Below are positions 15,754 to 23,942 of a stretch of 32,898 nt of DNA, one piece after another. A model generated the notes under the pieces. That model did not search any database. It saw only the letters and a program-made list of their open reading frames with translations, and was not told where the DNA came from. The position numbers and the translations under genes were made by a program. The stretch spans positions 1 to 32,898 of the forward strand of contig CANAZG010000025.1 in assembly GCA_947365965.1 (NCBI GenBank). The letters run 5' to 3'. The stretch is from an uncultured Clostridia bacterium (GTDB taxonomy: Bacteria > Bacillota > Clostridia > Oscillospirales > Oscillospiraceae). How positions within the stretch are numbered: position 1 is the stretch's first letter; each line of letters begins with the position of its first letter.

Positions 15754-16824
15754 TCAGGGGTTGGACCGGGGCTCCTGGTCCAGCTTCAGCACGTAGACCA
15801 GCACCTCGGCCACGGGGCCGTAGAATTGGGGGGGGATCTCCCGGTCCAGGTCCGTCTCCGCGAACAGGGACCGGGCCAGGGGCACGTTTTCCACCACGGT
15901 GACCTGATTCTCCTCGGCCACCTTGACGATCCGCAAGGCCAGCTCATCCAGCCCCTTGGCCACCACCACCGGCGCCTCGTCCCGCTCGGGCTTGTAGCGC
16001 AGGGCCACGGCCACGTGGGTGGGGTTTCGGATGACCACGTCCGCTCCCGGCACCTGCTGCATCATCCGCTGCTGTGCCCGGCGGCGCTGGATCTCCTTGA
16101 TCTTGCCCTTGACCTGGGGATCACCCTCGGTCTGCTTATACTCCTCCTTGATCTCCTGCTTGCTCATGCGCAGCTGCCGCTCGTAGTCCCACCACTGGTA
16201 GAGGTAGTCCGCAGCGGCCAGGATGATGAAGGCCACGCACACCTGGAGGATGAGGGTAAAGATATCATTGTAGAGGATGGAGCAGGCCTGCCCCAGCTCC
16301 ATATCCAGAAACCGGGCGAACCCGGTGACCACGCTGGTAAAATAGTTGTAGATCAGATAGAGAAGAATAACAATCTTCAGAAGGCTCTTGATGGCCTCCA
16401 CCACGCTGCGCAGGGAGAAGAGCCGCTTGAACCCCTGGAGGGGGTTGATGCGGCTGAACTTGGGCTTGAGGGACTCCCCCGCCACCAGCAGCCGCGTCTG
16501 GGCGAAGGTTGCCGCTATGGCCAGTATGGCCGTAACCCCCAGAAAGGGGCCCGCCACCATGACCAGCGTTACCACGCACTTAGTGGCCAGCTCCCGGAGG
16601 ATGGTGGGCAGCAGCCCGGCGTAGCTGGCGTTCATATACTGGAAACAGGTGGCGAAGAGGCTGTCCGCCTGCTTCACAACAACGCCGCCCATCAGCTTCA
16701 GCATCACCAGACTGCCCAGGAGGGTGGCCACGGCCACCACGTCCTTGCTCATCATGACGTTACCTTTTTTTCGTTCGTCACGTCGCTTTTTTGGTGTTGC
16801 TTTTTCGGTCTTGTCGCCGGCCAC
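15754..16824 (-). CDS. flhB: FlhB, export-gate substrate-specificity switch
   Basis: Membrane protein of 356 residues controlling the change from rod/hook to filament substrates. It opens with the charged segment KTEKATPKKRRDERKKGNV, has four membrane segments between about 30 and 210, and the autocleavage motif NPTH at 267-270. The start is GTG at 16824 with a G-rich ribosome binding site. It lies 29 bases after fliR in the fliO-P-Q-R-flhB-flhA export block. Confidence 0.97.
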   Translation of the reverse strand: MAGDKTEKATPKKRRDERKKGNVMMSKDVVAVATLLGSLVMLKLMGGVVVKQADSLFATCFQYMNASYAGLLPTILRELATKCVVTLVMVAGPFLGVTAILAIAATFAQTRLLVAGESLKPKFSRINPLQGFKRLFSLRSVVEAIKSLLKIVILLYLIYNYFTSVVTGFARFLDMELGQACSILYNDIFTLILQVCVAFIILAAADYLYQWWDYERQLRMSKQEIKEEYKQTEGDPQVKGKIKEIQRRRAQQRMMQQVPGADVVIRNPTHVAVALRYKPERDEAPVVVAKGLDELALRIVKVAEENQVTVVENVPLARSLFAETDLDREIPPQFYGPVAEVLVYVLKLDQEPRSNP

Positions 16825-16853
16825 CGCTTACTCCCCCCTTTCGCCCCTCTTTC

Positions 16854-17621
16854 TTACGAACCAGCCATCAGAGGCAGCAGGGAGCGCAGGGCCCGCAGCA
16901 TGGTGGTCTCCGCCGCCAGCAGAAACTCGCTGAAGGGGGCCATCAGCACCAGCAGCAGGCTCAGTCCAATAATCACCTTCAGCTCAATGTTGATGGCGAA
17001 CACGTTGATCTGCGGGATCACCTTCATCAAAATGCCCATGCCCACCTGTCCCAGCAGCTCCGCCGCCAGCACGGGCATACACAGTTTAATAGACATGAGC
17101 ACGCAGTCCAGGAACAGCTCCGCCACCGCCGCGTACACCGTCTCCCCCAGGGCCACGGTCCCGAAGGGTACGATCTCCCCGGAGACCAGGAAGATGCGCA
17201 GCAGGGTCTGGTGGCCGTTGGCCACCAGGAACAGGAGCATCATAAGGATGTTGAGCATGGAGGCGGTGACGGAGACCGAGGACTGGCTGCCCGGGTCATA
17301 GGTCTTGCCCATGCTCATGCCCATCTGCACGTCGATCAGCTCTCCGCCCACCAGGGGGATGATGAAGAAAATATTCACCACCAGTCCCAGGATATACCCC
17401 AGGCCCATCTCCAGCAGCAGCCGCACCGCCATCTCCAGCACCGTGTCCGGCACCGCCGGCCGGTATTCGGTCATGGCGGCCGCTGTCACCGACAGCAGCA
17501 GGATGAACCCGCTCTTTACAATGCCCGGTATGCTCTGCCGCCCCAGCAGGGGGTTGAAGAGCACGCAGCCGCTCATCCGGGCCAGGATCAGCAAAAACAG
17601 GGTCAGCTCAGACCAGTCCAT
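16854..17621 (-). CDS. fliR: FliR, flagellar export gate protein
   Basis: Integral membrane export-channel subunit of 255 residues with several hydrophobic segments throughout. Conserved features are LARMSGCVLFNPLLGRQSIP (residues 14-33), LGYILGLVVNIFFIIPLVGG and FGTVALGETVYAAVAELFL. It assembles with FliP and FliQ in the core of the export gate. Nine bases separate it from fliQ. Confidence 0.96.
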   Translation of the reverse strand: MDWSELTLFLLILARMSGCVLFNPLLGRQSIPGIVKSGFILLLSVTAAAMTEYRPAVPDTVLEMAVRLLLEMGLGYILGLVVNIFFIIPLVGGELIDVQMGMSMGKTYDPGSQSSVSVTASMLNILMMLLFLVANGHQTLLRIFLVSGEIVPFGTVALGETVYAAVAELFLDCVLMSIKLCMPVLAAELLGQVGMGILMKVIPQINVFAINIELKVIIGLSLLLVLMAPFSEFLLAAETTMLRALRSLLPLMAGS

Positions 17622-17630
17622 CCCGGCCCC

Positions 17631-17891
17631 CTATCTGACCATCAGGTCAAAGAGGCTGCGGGCATATTCCAGCAGCGTCTCCATCATCCACCCGCCGCCG
17701 ATGAGCAGCACCAGCATCACCACCGTCAGCTTGAAGATAAAGGACAGGGTCTGCTCGTGGATCTGGGTGACGGCCTGGAAGATGGCCAGCAGCACGCCCA
17801 CGGACATGCTCAGCAGCAGCATGGGCGCACACAGCTTGATGACCACCCACACGCCCTCCCGCATGAGCTCCGTAATCAGCACGGTATCCAT
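17631..17891 (-). CDS. fliQ: FliQ, flagellar export gate protein
   Basis: Small export-gate subunit of 86 residues with two membrane helices (about 16-38 and 50-72). The family block LLSMSVGVLLAIFQAVTQIH followed by EQTLSFIFKL is clear. It lies 22 bases after fliP and nine before fliR, the standard order. Confidence 0.97.
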   Translation of the reverse strand: MDTVLITELMREGVWVVIKLCAPMLLLSMSVGVLLAIFQAVTQIHEQTLSFIFKLTVVMLVLLIGGGWMMETLLEYARSLFDLMVR

Positions 17892-17913
17892 CGCTCACCC
17901 GCTCCTTTCCCGC

Positions 17914-18579
17914 CTAGTGTACCCCGCCCACCAGGGACGAGAACAGCAGCTGCCAGCCATCCAGCAGGATGAAGAGCAGGATCTTGAAGGGCGTGGAGAT
18001 CATGGAGGGCGGCAGCATAATCATGCCCATGCTCATCAGCGTGGAGGATACGATCACGTCGATGAGCATGAAGGGGATATACAGCAGAAAACCGATCTCA
18101 AAGGCGGTTTTCAGCTCCGTGGTGACAAAGGCCGGCATAATCACCAGCATGGACAGCTCCCCGGCCTCCTCCATCGTCTCCGGCGCGTCCACGCCGGACA
18201 TGTCGCAGTAGAGCCGCACAGTGGACAGCTCCGTGTTGCGGAGCATGAACTCCTTCAGCGGCCCCTGGGCCCGCTCAAAGAACTCCTCCTGTGTGATCTC
18301 CCCGGCGGTGTAGGGGTCCAGTGCCTCCTCCCGCACGCTGTTGACGGTTGGCGTCATGGTGAAGAGGGTCAGAATGATGGCCATCCCCACCAGCACCATG
18401 TTCGGCGGCGTCTGCTGGGTGCCCATGGCGGTGCGCAGAAAGGAGAAGCACACGATATACCGGGTGAAGGAGGTCATCATGACCACCAGTGACGGCAGCA
18501 GGGTCAGCACTGTGGTCAGCAGCATGATGTCCAGCATCTGGACGCTGTCACCATTGACGTTGATAATCGCGTCGGTCAC
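17914..18579 (-). CDS. fliP: FliP, flagellar export gate protein
   Basis: Core subunit of the export channel, 221 residues with about four membrane segments. Characteristic segments are SFTRYIVCFSFLRTAMGTQQ (37-56), PPNMVLVGMAIILTLFTM and the C-terminal STLMSMGMIMLPPSMISTPF. It has no long N-terminal signal peptide, as in the Bacillus protein. The start is GTG at 18579 with GAGAGGAGGCG upstream, 19 bases after fliO. Confidence 0.97.
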   Translation of the reverse strand: MTDAIINVNGDSVQMLDIMLLTTVLTLLPSLVVMMTSFTRYIVCFSFLRTAMGTQQTPPNMVLVGMAIILTLFTMTPTVNSVREEALDPYTAGEITQEEFFERAQGPLKEFMLRNTELSTVRLYCDMSGVDAPETMEEAGELSMLVIMPAFVTTELKTAFEIGFLLYIPFMLIDVIVSSTLMSMGMIMLPPSMISTPFKILLFILLDGWQLLFSSLVGGVH

Positions 18580-18598
18580 GCACTCGCGCCTCCTCTCT

Positions 18599-18964
18599 CT
18601 ATTTTTTCTCCCGCAGCTGCCGGAGCAGGCTGCGGAAGTCCGGCGTGGCCTTGGCCTCGCCGTCCGAGGGGGGAGGCGTCTCCCACAGCGCCCCCTCCTC
18701 CTGCGTCAGTTCCGCCAGCAGGGAGAAGCCGGAGGGAGAACTGCCAATGAGAAAATACCGTCCTGCGGCCTTGACCACCAGCAGGGACTGGTCCCGGCCT
18801 GTTGTCAGCCGCTCCAGCACCCGCATCTGCCGGCCCGCCGGAGACACGCCGAAGCGTCCCGCCAGGCCCGTTCCGGCCCAGCGGGTGAATGCGTAGCACC
18901 CGCCCAGCACCAGAACCAGCACCAGCAGGATGCCCAGCAGAGACAGGACCTCCTGGGGGATCAA
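18599..18964 (-). CDS. fliO: FliO, export apparatus assembly protein, with non-ATG start
   Basis: Small single-pass protein that assists FliP assembly. One hydrophobic helix (about residues 7-25, LSLLGILLVLVLVLGGCYAF) is followed by a cytoplasmic domain with the FliO pattern GRQMRVLERLTTGRDQSLLV and an acidic-basic tail. Identification rests on this pattern and on position before fliP. No ATG or GTG lies before the hydrophobic segment. I choose TTG at 18964, which overlaps the cheY stop codon (TTGA) and gives 121 residues; a CTG slightly downstream behind AGGAGG is an alternative. A longer ATG-started frame overlaps cheY out of frame and looks spurious. Confidence 0.82.
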   Translation of the reverse strand: MIPQEVLSLLGILLVLVLVLGGCYAFTRWAGTGLAGRFGVSPAGRQMRVLERLTTGRDQSLLVVKAAGRYFLIGSSPSGFSLLAELTQEEGALWETPPPSDGEAKATPDFRSLLRQLREKK

Positions 18965-19326
18965 GGCTCGCCTACGATGGACGTAACGGTCTTGAGCACA
19001 CGCTCGCCCTTGAAGGGCTTGACGATGAAGTCCTTGGCCCCTGAGCGGATCGCGTCGATGACCATGGTCTCCTGGCCCATGGCGGAGCACATGACCACGT
19101 TGGCGTTGCCGTCGGCGGCGCGGATGGCCTTCAGGGCCTCCAGGCCGTCCATGTTGGGCATGGTGATGTCCATGAGCACCAGATCGGGCTTGAGGGAGTT
19201 GTACTTCTCCACGGCGTCCGCGCCGTCCACCGCCTCGTGGAGATCCGTGTAGCCAGCCTTGCTGAGGGTGTCCTTGATAACCTTGCGCATGAACGCGGCG
19301 TCGTCAACCAAAAGAATTCTAGCCAT
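18961..19326 (-). CDS. cheY: CheY, chemotaxis response regulator
   Basis: Single-domain receiver of 121 residues that binds the switch when phosphorylated. Conserved residues are D8/D9, phospho-acceptor D53 (VLMDITMPNMDG), S81 (in MCSAMG) and K103 (VKPF). It sits between fliY, whose product should bind and dephosphorylate it, and fliO. The ATG has GAAGGAAAAGG upstream. Confidence 0.97.
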   Translation of the reverse strand: MARILLVDDAAFMRKVIKDTLSKAGYTDLHEAVDGADAVEKYNSLKPDLVLMDITMPNMDGLEALKAIRAADGNANVVMCSAMGQETMVIDAIRSGAKDFIVKPFKGERVLKTVTSIVGEP

Positions 19327-19375
19327 TATAATGCACCTTTTCCTTCTCTTAATTAGTTATTTGATCTGGCAGATG

Positions 19376-20743
19376 TTAGAATTTTGCCAGTTCGTTGATG
19401 TCAGGCTTCTGCAAAATCTCGGTGATGCGGATGCCGAAGTTGTCATCAATCACCACCACGTCTCCCCGGGCGATGCACTGGCCGTTGACCAGCAGATCCA
19501 CCTGATCGCCTGCCAGCTTATCCAGCACCACCAGGGACCCCTTGGAGAAAGCGATGATATCCTGGATCTTCCGCCGGGTGCGGCCGATCTCCACCGCCAC
19601 CTCCAGAGACACGTTCATGATGAGGTCCAGATTCTGCTTTTGCTCCTGGGGCAGGGCCGCCTCCGGATCCAGGGGCTGCATCCGCGGCGGCTGGGCGTTG
19701 ATAACCTTGGGCTCCGGCGGCTTGGGGGGCTCAGGCTGCTGCTGAGGCGGATACATGTAGTAGGGTGGATACATGGGATAGGGAGGATACCCGGCCTGCC
19801 CCTGGGGGGGATAGGGATAGCCCCCGGGCATCTGGGGATAGGGCTGCCCGTCGGGCGCGGGGGGCGGCGGAGGCGGGGGCGTCTGCGCCGCCGGCTGGGG
19901 GGCCGGTGCGGGCGCGGGCGCAGGGGCGGGCTCCGAGGCCACGCCGCCGGCCATCAGCCGCTCGATCTCCTCCTGGCTCAGGGTGCCGCCGGAGGACGGG
20001 GCGGGCGCAGGGGCGGGCTCCGAGGCCACGCCGCCGGCCATCAGCCGCTCAATCTCCTCCTGGCTGAGAGTACCGCCGGAGGATGCGGCGGGCGCGGGGG
20101 CAGGGGCGGGCTCCGGTGCGGGAGCTGCGGTAGCGTTGAGCTCATCAATATCCAGGCCAAAGCCGGACACCAGCTCACGAACCAGCTCCACGCTCATCAC
20201 GTTCATGAACTCGCTCTCTACCACGCCCTCGATGCTCAGCTTGAACCGAACCACCACCACCGGCCCGGTCTCCACCGGGAAGTGCTCCCGGCGGACCTTG
20301 TCCAGATCGTCCAGCTCAAAGGACTCGGGGGTGGAGATGTTCACCATCCGGCCCAGCAGATCCGAGAGGGCCGTGGAGGCCGCGCCCATCATCTGGTTCA
20401 TGACCTCGCAGACCACGCTCACGCTCAGCTCGTCCAGCTGGAAGTCCTCGTCCGCCGTCTCCGTGCCCAGCAGGATGTCCACGATGGCCTTCACATCGCT
20501 GCGCTTGAGCATCATGATGTTGCTGCCCTCCAGGCCGCAGACGTACTTGATCTCCACGCCTACGGCGGGCTCGATCTCCCCCAGAACGAAATCCTCCGCG
20601 TTCACCACCTGTACGGATGGCGTTGTGATGTCTACACGGTGGTCCAGCATGTTGGAGACCGCTGTGGCGGAGGAGCCCAGGCTGATATTCATGATTTCTC
20701 CGATGGCGTCTGTTACCATCGGACTAAAAATTGTCTCTCCCAT
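19376..20743 (-). CDS. fliY: FliY, switch protein with CheC-like and FliN domains and a duplicated linker motif
   Basis: 455-residue switch subunit and CheY-P phosphatase. The N-terminal CheC-like domain (about 5-200) keeps both ExxN sites (E16/N19 and E113/N116). The C-terminal FliN domain spans about 370-447 (LDLIMNVSLEVAVEIGRTRR). Between them is an Ala-Pro-rich then Pro-Tyr-rich linker that contains LSQEEIERLM twice (226-235 and 255-264). Such a motif resembles the CheY-binding N-terminal peptide of FliM and of Bacillus FliY, but this protein begins directly with the CheC domain and lacks it at the N-terminus. It follows fliM after 14 bases and precedes cheY. Confidence 0.95.
   Translation of the reverse strand: MGETIFSPMVTDAIGEIMNISLGSSATAVSNMLDHRVDITTPSVQVVNAEDFVLGEIEPAVGVEIKYVCGLEGSNIMMLKRSDVKAIVDILLGTETADEDFQLDELSVSVVCEVMNQMMGAASTALSDLLGRMVNISTPESFELDDLDKVRREHFPVETGPVVVVRFKLSIEGVVESEFMNVMSVELVRELVSGFGLDIDELNATAAPAPEPAPAPAPAASSGGTLSQEEIERLMAGGVASEPAPAPAPSSGGTLSQEEIERLMAGGVASEPAPAPAPAPAPQPAAQTPPPPPPPAPDGQPYPQMPGGYPYPPQGQAGYPPYPMYPPYYMYPPQQQPEPPKPPEPKVINAQPPRMQPLDPEAALPQEQKQNLDLIMNVSLEVAVEIGRTRRKIQDIIAFSKGSLVVLDKLAGDQVDLLVNGQCIARGDVVVIDDNFGIRITEILQKPDINELAKF
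19916..20089 (-). repeat. Two 87-base tandem repeats in the fliY linker
   Basis: Two near-identical copies (from 19916 and 20003) with an 87-base period encode a 29-residue unit containing LSQEEIERLM, AGGVASEP and an Ala-Pro spacer. The few differences are mostly silent or in the spacer, suggesting a fairly recent duplication. A partial Ala-Pro segment continues beyond the second copy. Confidence 0.9.
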
Positions 20744-20757
20744 CAGGTGCCGCTCCT

Positions 20758-21750
20758 TTATACCTTAATGTATGTCTCACCGATTTTCACGGCCTTTTGC
20801 TTGTTGTGGACCCCCATGCGTCCGTCAAACCACCGCCGGCCGCCGATGTTCAGGAAGATCGGCGAATCCTTGGACTGCTTCATATCCACCACGTCTCCCA
20901 CGTTCAGGTGGTAGATGTCGCTGAGCAGCAGCTTCGTTCTGGCCAGCTCCGCCACGATCTCCAGATCAGAGTCCTGCAGGGAGCCGAAGATCTCCTCGGA
21001 TTTGTCCTCGCCGGTGCTGCGCCGGCCTGTGTTTTTGTTGATCTCCGCAAAGATGTTTGTCAGCATGACGCCCGGCAGGCAGATGCTCAGCCGCCCCCCA
21101 ACATTGTTGGGAAACTGTATGTGCAGACCCACGATCACCACCGTCTCATCAAATCCAATGAGCTGCACCAGGGTGGGGTTCACCTCCGTGCGCACATACT
21201 CAAAGTTGATGCTCATGTAGTTTTCCCAGCTGCGCCCCAGCACCGACACCAGATCCTCGATTACATCCGAGTACATCTTCAGCTCCAGATCCGTGAGGTT
21301 GTACTCCGAGTCGATGGCGTCGTCCGGGTCCCCCTCGCCGCCCATCATCCTGTCCATGATTGTCAGCAGGACGGTGGTGTCCAGGTGGACCAGGATGGGC
21401 GTCTCCTCCTGGTACTCCTCGTGGTCCGTCTTTACCAGGGCCAGCACGTCGCTCTCCCGCAGGGCGTTGGAGAACTCGTGGTAGCGCTGCTCCTCCACCG
21501 AGTCCACCTCGATCTCACAGGTGGAGTGAAGCATGGCGTTGAGCCGGGAGTTGATGACCCGAGTATAGTTTTCAAAGATGCTGTTGAGCATCCTGATGCG
21601 GTCCTTGGTAAACTTCCGGGGGCTGTAAAAGTCGTATTTCCTATACTTTTTTTCAACAGCTTCTTCTGCCGGAGCGTCAAGATCCATCTGTCCGCTCTGG
21701 GCCGCCGCCAGCAGGGCGTCAATCTGACTTTGTGATAAGACTTCTGCCAT
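20758..21750 (-). CDS. fliM: FliM, flagellar motor switch protein
   Basis: 330-residue C-ring protein. The CheY-binding peptide LSQSQIDALL is at residues 5-14, followed by a linker, the CheC-like middle domain (ENYTRVINSRLNAML near 61-75; IMDRMMGGEGDP near 131-142) and a C-terminal FliN-like domain (ARTKLLLSDIYHLNVGDVVD). GAGGAGACAAT supports the ATG. It lies 59 bases downstream of motB, the place where fliL is often found. Confidence 0.97.
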   Translation of the reverse strand: MAEVLSQSQIDALLAAAQSGQMDLDAPAEEAVEKKYRKYDFYSPRKFTKDRIRMLNSIFENYTRVINSRLNAMLHSTCEIEVDSVEEQRYHEFSNALRESDVLALVKTDHEEYQEETPILVHLDTTVLLTIMDRMMGGEGDPDDAIDSEYNLTDLELKMYSDVIEDLVSVLGRSWENYMSINFEYVRTEVNPTLVQLIGFDETVVIVGLHIQFPNNVGGRLSICLPGVMLTNIFAEINKNTGRRSTGEDKSEEIFGSLQDSDLEIVAELARTKLLLSDIYHLNVGDVVDMKQSKDSPIFLNIGGRRWFDGRMGVHNKQKAVKIGETYIKV

Positions 21751-21809
21751 ATTGTCTCCTCATTCCGGGTAGTGTGTCCCAAACGGGCAGGTCCGCCTCC
21801 ATCGGCGGT

Positions 21810-22613
21810 TTACTCCCCGCCGGTTTCCACGCCGGGCTGCGCCTGGCCTGTCTCTGTATAGTACTGAGCGATGCTGTCGGAGAGCTTATCCTCCAGCTCC
21901 CGGCCGGTAATCATCATCTCCACCCGCCGGTTCTTGGTCCGCTCGCTCTCCTCGTCGTTGCCCGCCACCGGCCGCCACTGTCCAAAGGCCTTGGACTGGG
22001 TCCGGGCGGGATCCAGCTCTGTGCTGTTCTCCAGCAGATAAATAAGCACCTCTGTGGCCCGCTTGCTGGAGAGCTCATAGTCCCAGCGCACATCGTATTT
22101 TCCCAGGGCCGAGGCCGTGTGCCCGGATATCACCAGCTCGTCGATAAAGGGCGCGGCCGCGTCCAGCGCCGGCAGAATCTCGTCAAGAACGGCTTTTCCC
22201 TCCGGCCGCAGGGCCCATCTGTCTCCGTCAAAGAAGACAGAGCTGTTGAAGGATACATAGATATATCCGTCTCCTGTGGTGACCACGATGGTGTCGTCCG
22301 CCTGGGCGGCCGCCGTGTCCTGCAAAAACTGGAGCAGCTCCTCCATCTTGGAGTCCATATCCGTGGTGGCGGGCATACCGCCGCCCATCTCGTCCGCCCC
22401 GTCGCCCTCCGGGCCCCGGGGGGAGTCGTCGGTACTGACAATGGCGGTCTTGTTGAAGCTCTGGACGATCATCATCCACTTCTCCTGGTCAATGGTGGAC
22501 ATGGAATAGAGCAGCACGAAGAAGCACAGCAGCAGCGTCACCATGTCGCCATAGGTGTCCATCCAGTTTGCGCCGCCGCCTCCGCCGCCGCTTTTCTTTT
22601 TAATAGAAGCCAT
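21810..22613 (-). CDS. motB: MotB, stator protein
   Basis: Proton-channel stator subunit of 267 residues that anchors to peptidoglycan. After a short lysine and six-glycine N-terminus there is one membrane helix (about 19-40) with the channel aspartate D23 in MDTYGDMVTLLL. A periplasmic linker leads to an OmpA-like domain (LVISGHTASALGKYDVRWDY; ELSSKRATEVLIYLLE). Coupling ion type (proton or sodium) is not certain from sequence. It lies 45 bases downstream of motA, separated by a hairpin. Confidence 0.95.
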   Translation of the reverse strand: MASIKKKSGGGGGGANWMDTYGDMVTLLLCFFVLLYSMSTIDQEKWMMIVQSFNKTAIVSTDDSPRGPEGDGADEMGGGMPATTDMDSKMEELLQFLQDTAAAQADDTIVVTTGDGYIYVSFNSSVFFDGDRWALRPEGKAVLDEILPALDAAAPFIDELVISGHTASALGKYDVRWDYELSSKRATEVLIYLLENSTELDPARTQSKAFGQWRPVAGNDEESERTKNRRVEMMITGRELEDKLSDSIAQYYTETGQAQPGVETGGE

Positions 22614-22639
22614 GGAGTGCCTCCTCCCGATTGATCTCC

Positions 22640-22654
22640 CCGGCCCGGGGCCGG
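22640..22654. repeat. GC-rich palindrome between motA and motB
   Basis: CCGGCC and GGCCGG arms with a three-base loop, starting five bases after the motA stop codon on the transcript. Six T residues flank it on the plus-strand side only, so it is not a terminator for motA. It may insulate or tune motB relative to motA. Confidence 0.4.
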
Positions 22655-22658
22655 TTTT

Positions 22659-23471
22659 TTACTCCTTGGAAGCCTTTTTGCTACTCTCGCCCCGCTCCCG
22701 CTGGGCCACGAAGGTCAGCAGCTTCTCCCGCAGGAACTTGGGGTTCGCGCCGGACTGAATGGACATGATGCCCTCCACAATGATGAGCTTGCAGAGCACC
22801 TCCTCCTCGTCCCGCTGCCGCAGCTGCACGGCAATGGGCCCGAAGATCATGTGGGCCAGGATACAGCCGTACAGGGTGGTGACCAGGGCCGTCGCCATGG
22901 CGGGGCCCAGATCGCCGCCGCCGCTCTCCACGTCCATGGCCTTGAGCATGTTGATAAGGCCTACCAGCGTACCCACCATGCCGAAGGCCGGGGCCACGGA
23001 GCTGCCTCGGTCATACATGCCCGCGCCGGCCTCGTGGCGGGCGGAGGCCTGCTCGATGTCGTTTATCATGATCTCTTTCACCTGATCGGCGTCGTTGTTG
23101 TCAACGATGAGCATGATGCACTGCTTGAAGAAGGGGTTCTCCTGCTGGTTGCCCTTTTCCTCCAGGGCCAGCAGGCCGTTTTTACGGGCCACCTGGGCCA
23201 GCTCCACCAGCTCGTCGATAATAGCCAGCGGATCGTTGCCCTTGGTGTTGAGCAGCACCTTGAAGTGCTTGGGGATATCCTTCAGGGCGCTGGGCGGGAA
23301 GGAGGCCACGATAATGAAAAGCGTACACCCGATGGTGATGAACACGCTGGCCGGGTCCCAGAAGTTCGCCACCTGAGTAGGAGTCAGCAGACCGCCCTCG
23401 CCGCCGAACATCATACCGATCAGCATGATGACGACTGCGCCAACTACACCGATAATATATGTTATATTCAT
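22659..23471 (-). CDS. motA: MotA, stator protein
   Basis: 270-residue stator subunit with four membrane segments (about 3-22, 41-58, 159-178 and 190-212) and a cytoplasmic domain between the second and third that contacts FliG. The prolines and pattern of SSVAPAFGMVGTLVGLINML (157-176) and GPAMATALVTTLYG (189-202) are typical. It follows flbD after a 136-base gap and precedes motB. Confidence 0.96.
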   Translation of the reverse strand: MNITYIIGVVGAVVIMLIGMMFGGEGGLLTPTQVANFWDPASVFITIGCTLFIIVASFPPSALKDIPKHFKVLLNTKGNDPLAIIDELVELAQVARKNGLLALEEKGNQQENPFFKQCIMLIVDNNDADQVKEIMINDIEQASARHEAGAGMYDRGSSVAPAFGMVGTLVGLINMLKAMDVESGGGDLGPAMATALVTTLYGCILAHMIFGPIAVQLRQRDEEEVLCKLIIVEGIMSIQSGANPKFLREKLLTFVAQRERGESSKKASKE

Positions 23472-23557
23472 ACTTTTCCACCCATTTTACTCCCGCGCAG
23501 GGAGAAATGATCCCTTGGCGGGACGCATTTGATCAACGTCGAGGCGCGGACGCACCC

Positions 23558-23574
23558 CCGCGGCGCGCCCGCGG
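23558..23574 (-). repeat. Palindrome in the flbD-motA gap
   Basis: Two CCGCGG blocks (23558-23563 and 23569-23574) around a five-base loop form a GC-rich hairpin shortly after the flbD stop. Otherwise I see only the motA ribosome binding site in this 136-base gap. Confidence 0.4.
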
Positions 23575-23607
23575 CTTCAACACTCCTCAAACACGTCCCA
23601 ACAGGCC

Positions 23608-23823
23608 CTATCGCTTATCCTGAACAGTTACGATCCGATGCACATCCTGCACCTTGGCATTGTACTCCTGAATCTTCCTGATGATGACCTCCGGCTCCTC
23701 CTTCACAATGAAGTAGTCTCGATTCATCATGACAATCTTAGACTCGGGAATCATCTCAATGCTCTCGATCTGGTTGTGGTTGAGCAGGAACCGCTCGTTG
23801 TTGCGCTTTGTCAGAACGATCAT
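23608..23823 (-). CDS. flbD: FlbD/SwrD family flagellar protein
   Basis: 71-residue soluble protein matching the small FlbD/SwrD family: MIVLTKRNNERFLLNHNQIE followed by IEMIPESKIVMMNRDYFIVK. In Bacillus subtilis SwrD raises flagellar power by supporting stator function, which agrees with its place directly upstream of motA and motB. This is not the Caulobacter regulator of the same name. AAAGGAG precedes the ATG. Confidence 0.93.
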   Translation of the reverse strand: MIVLTKRNNERFLLNHNQIESIEMIPESKIVMMNRDYFIVKEEPEVIIRKIQEYNAKVQDVHRIVTVQDKR

Positions 23824-23845
23824 GGCCGCTCTCCTTTCTTCCTGG

Positions 23846-23872
23846 CCCCCGGCCGCCGGAGGCGGCCGGGGG
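23846..23872 (-). promoter_or_regulatory. Very stable 12-bp hairpin upstream of flbD
   Basis: Perfect arms CCCCCGGCCGCC (23846-23857) and GGCGGCCGGGGG (23861-23872) with a three-base loop lie 22 bases upstream of the flbD ATG and just before its ribosome binding site on the transcript. There is no T-run. It probably marks an mRNA processing or stability boundary between flgE and flbD. The rest of the 23824-23942 gap has nothing else clear. Confidence 0.6.
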
Positions 23873-23942
23873 ATGATGTTGGGACTGCTTCATTGCGGGG
23901 CTCTGCGCGCCTCCTGGCGGGGCCCGCCCCTATGGGTCAGGC

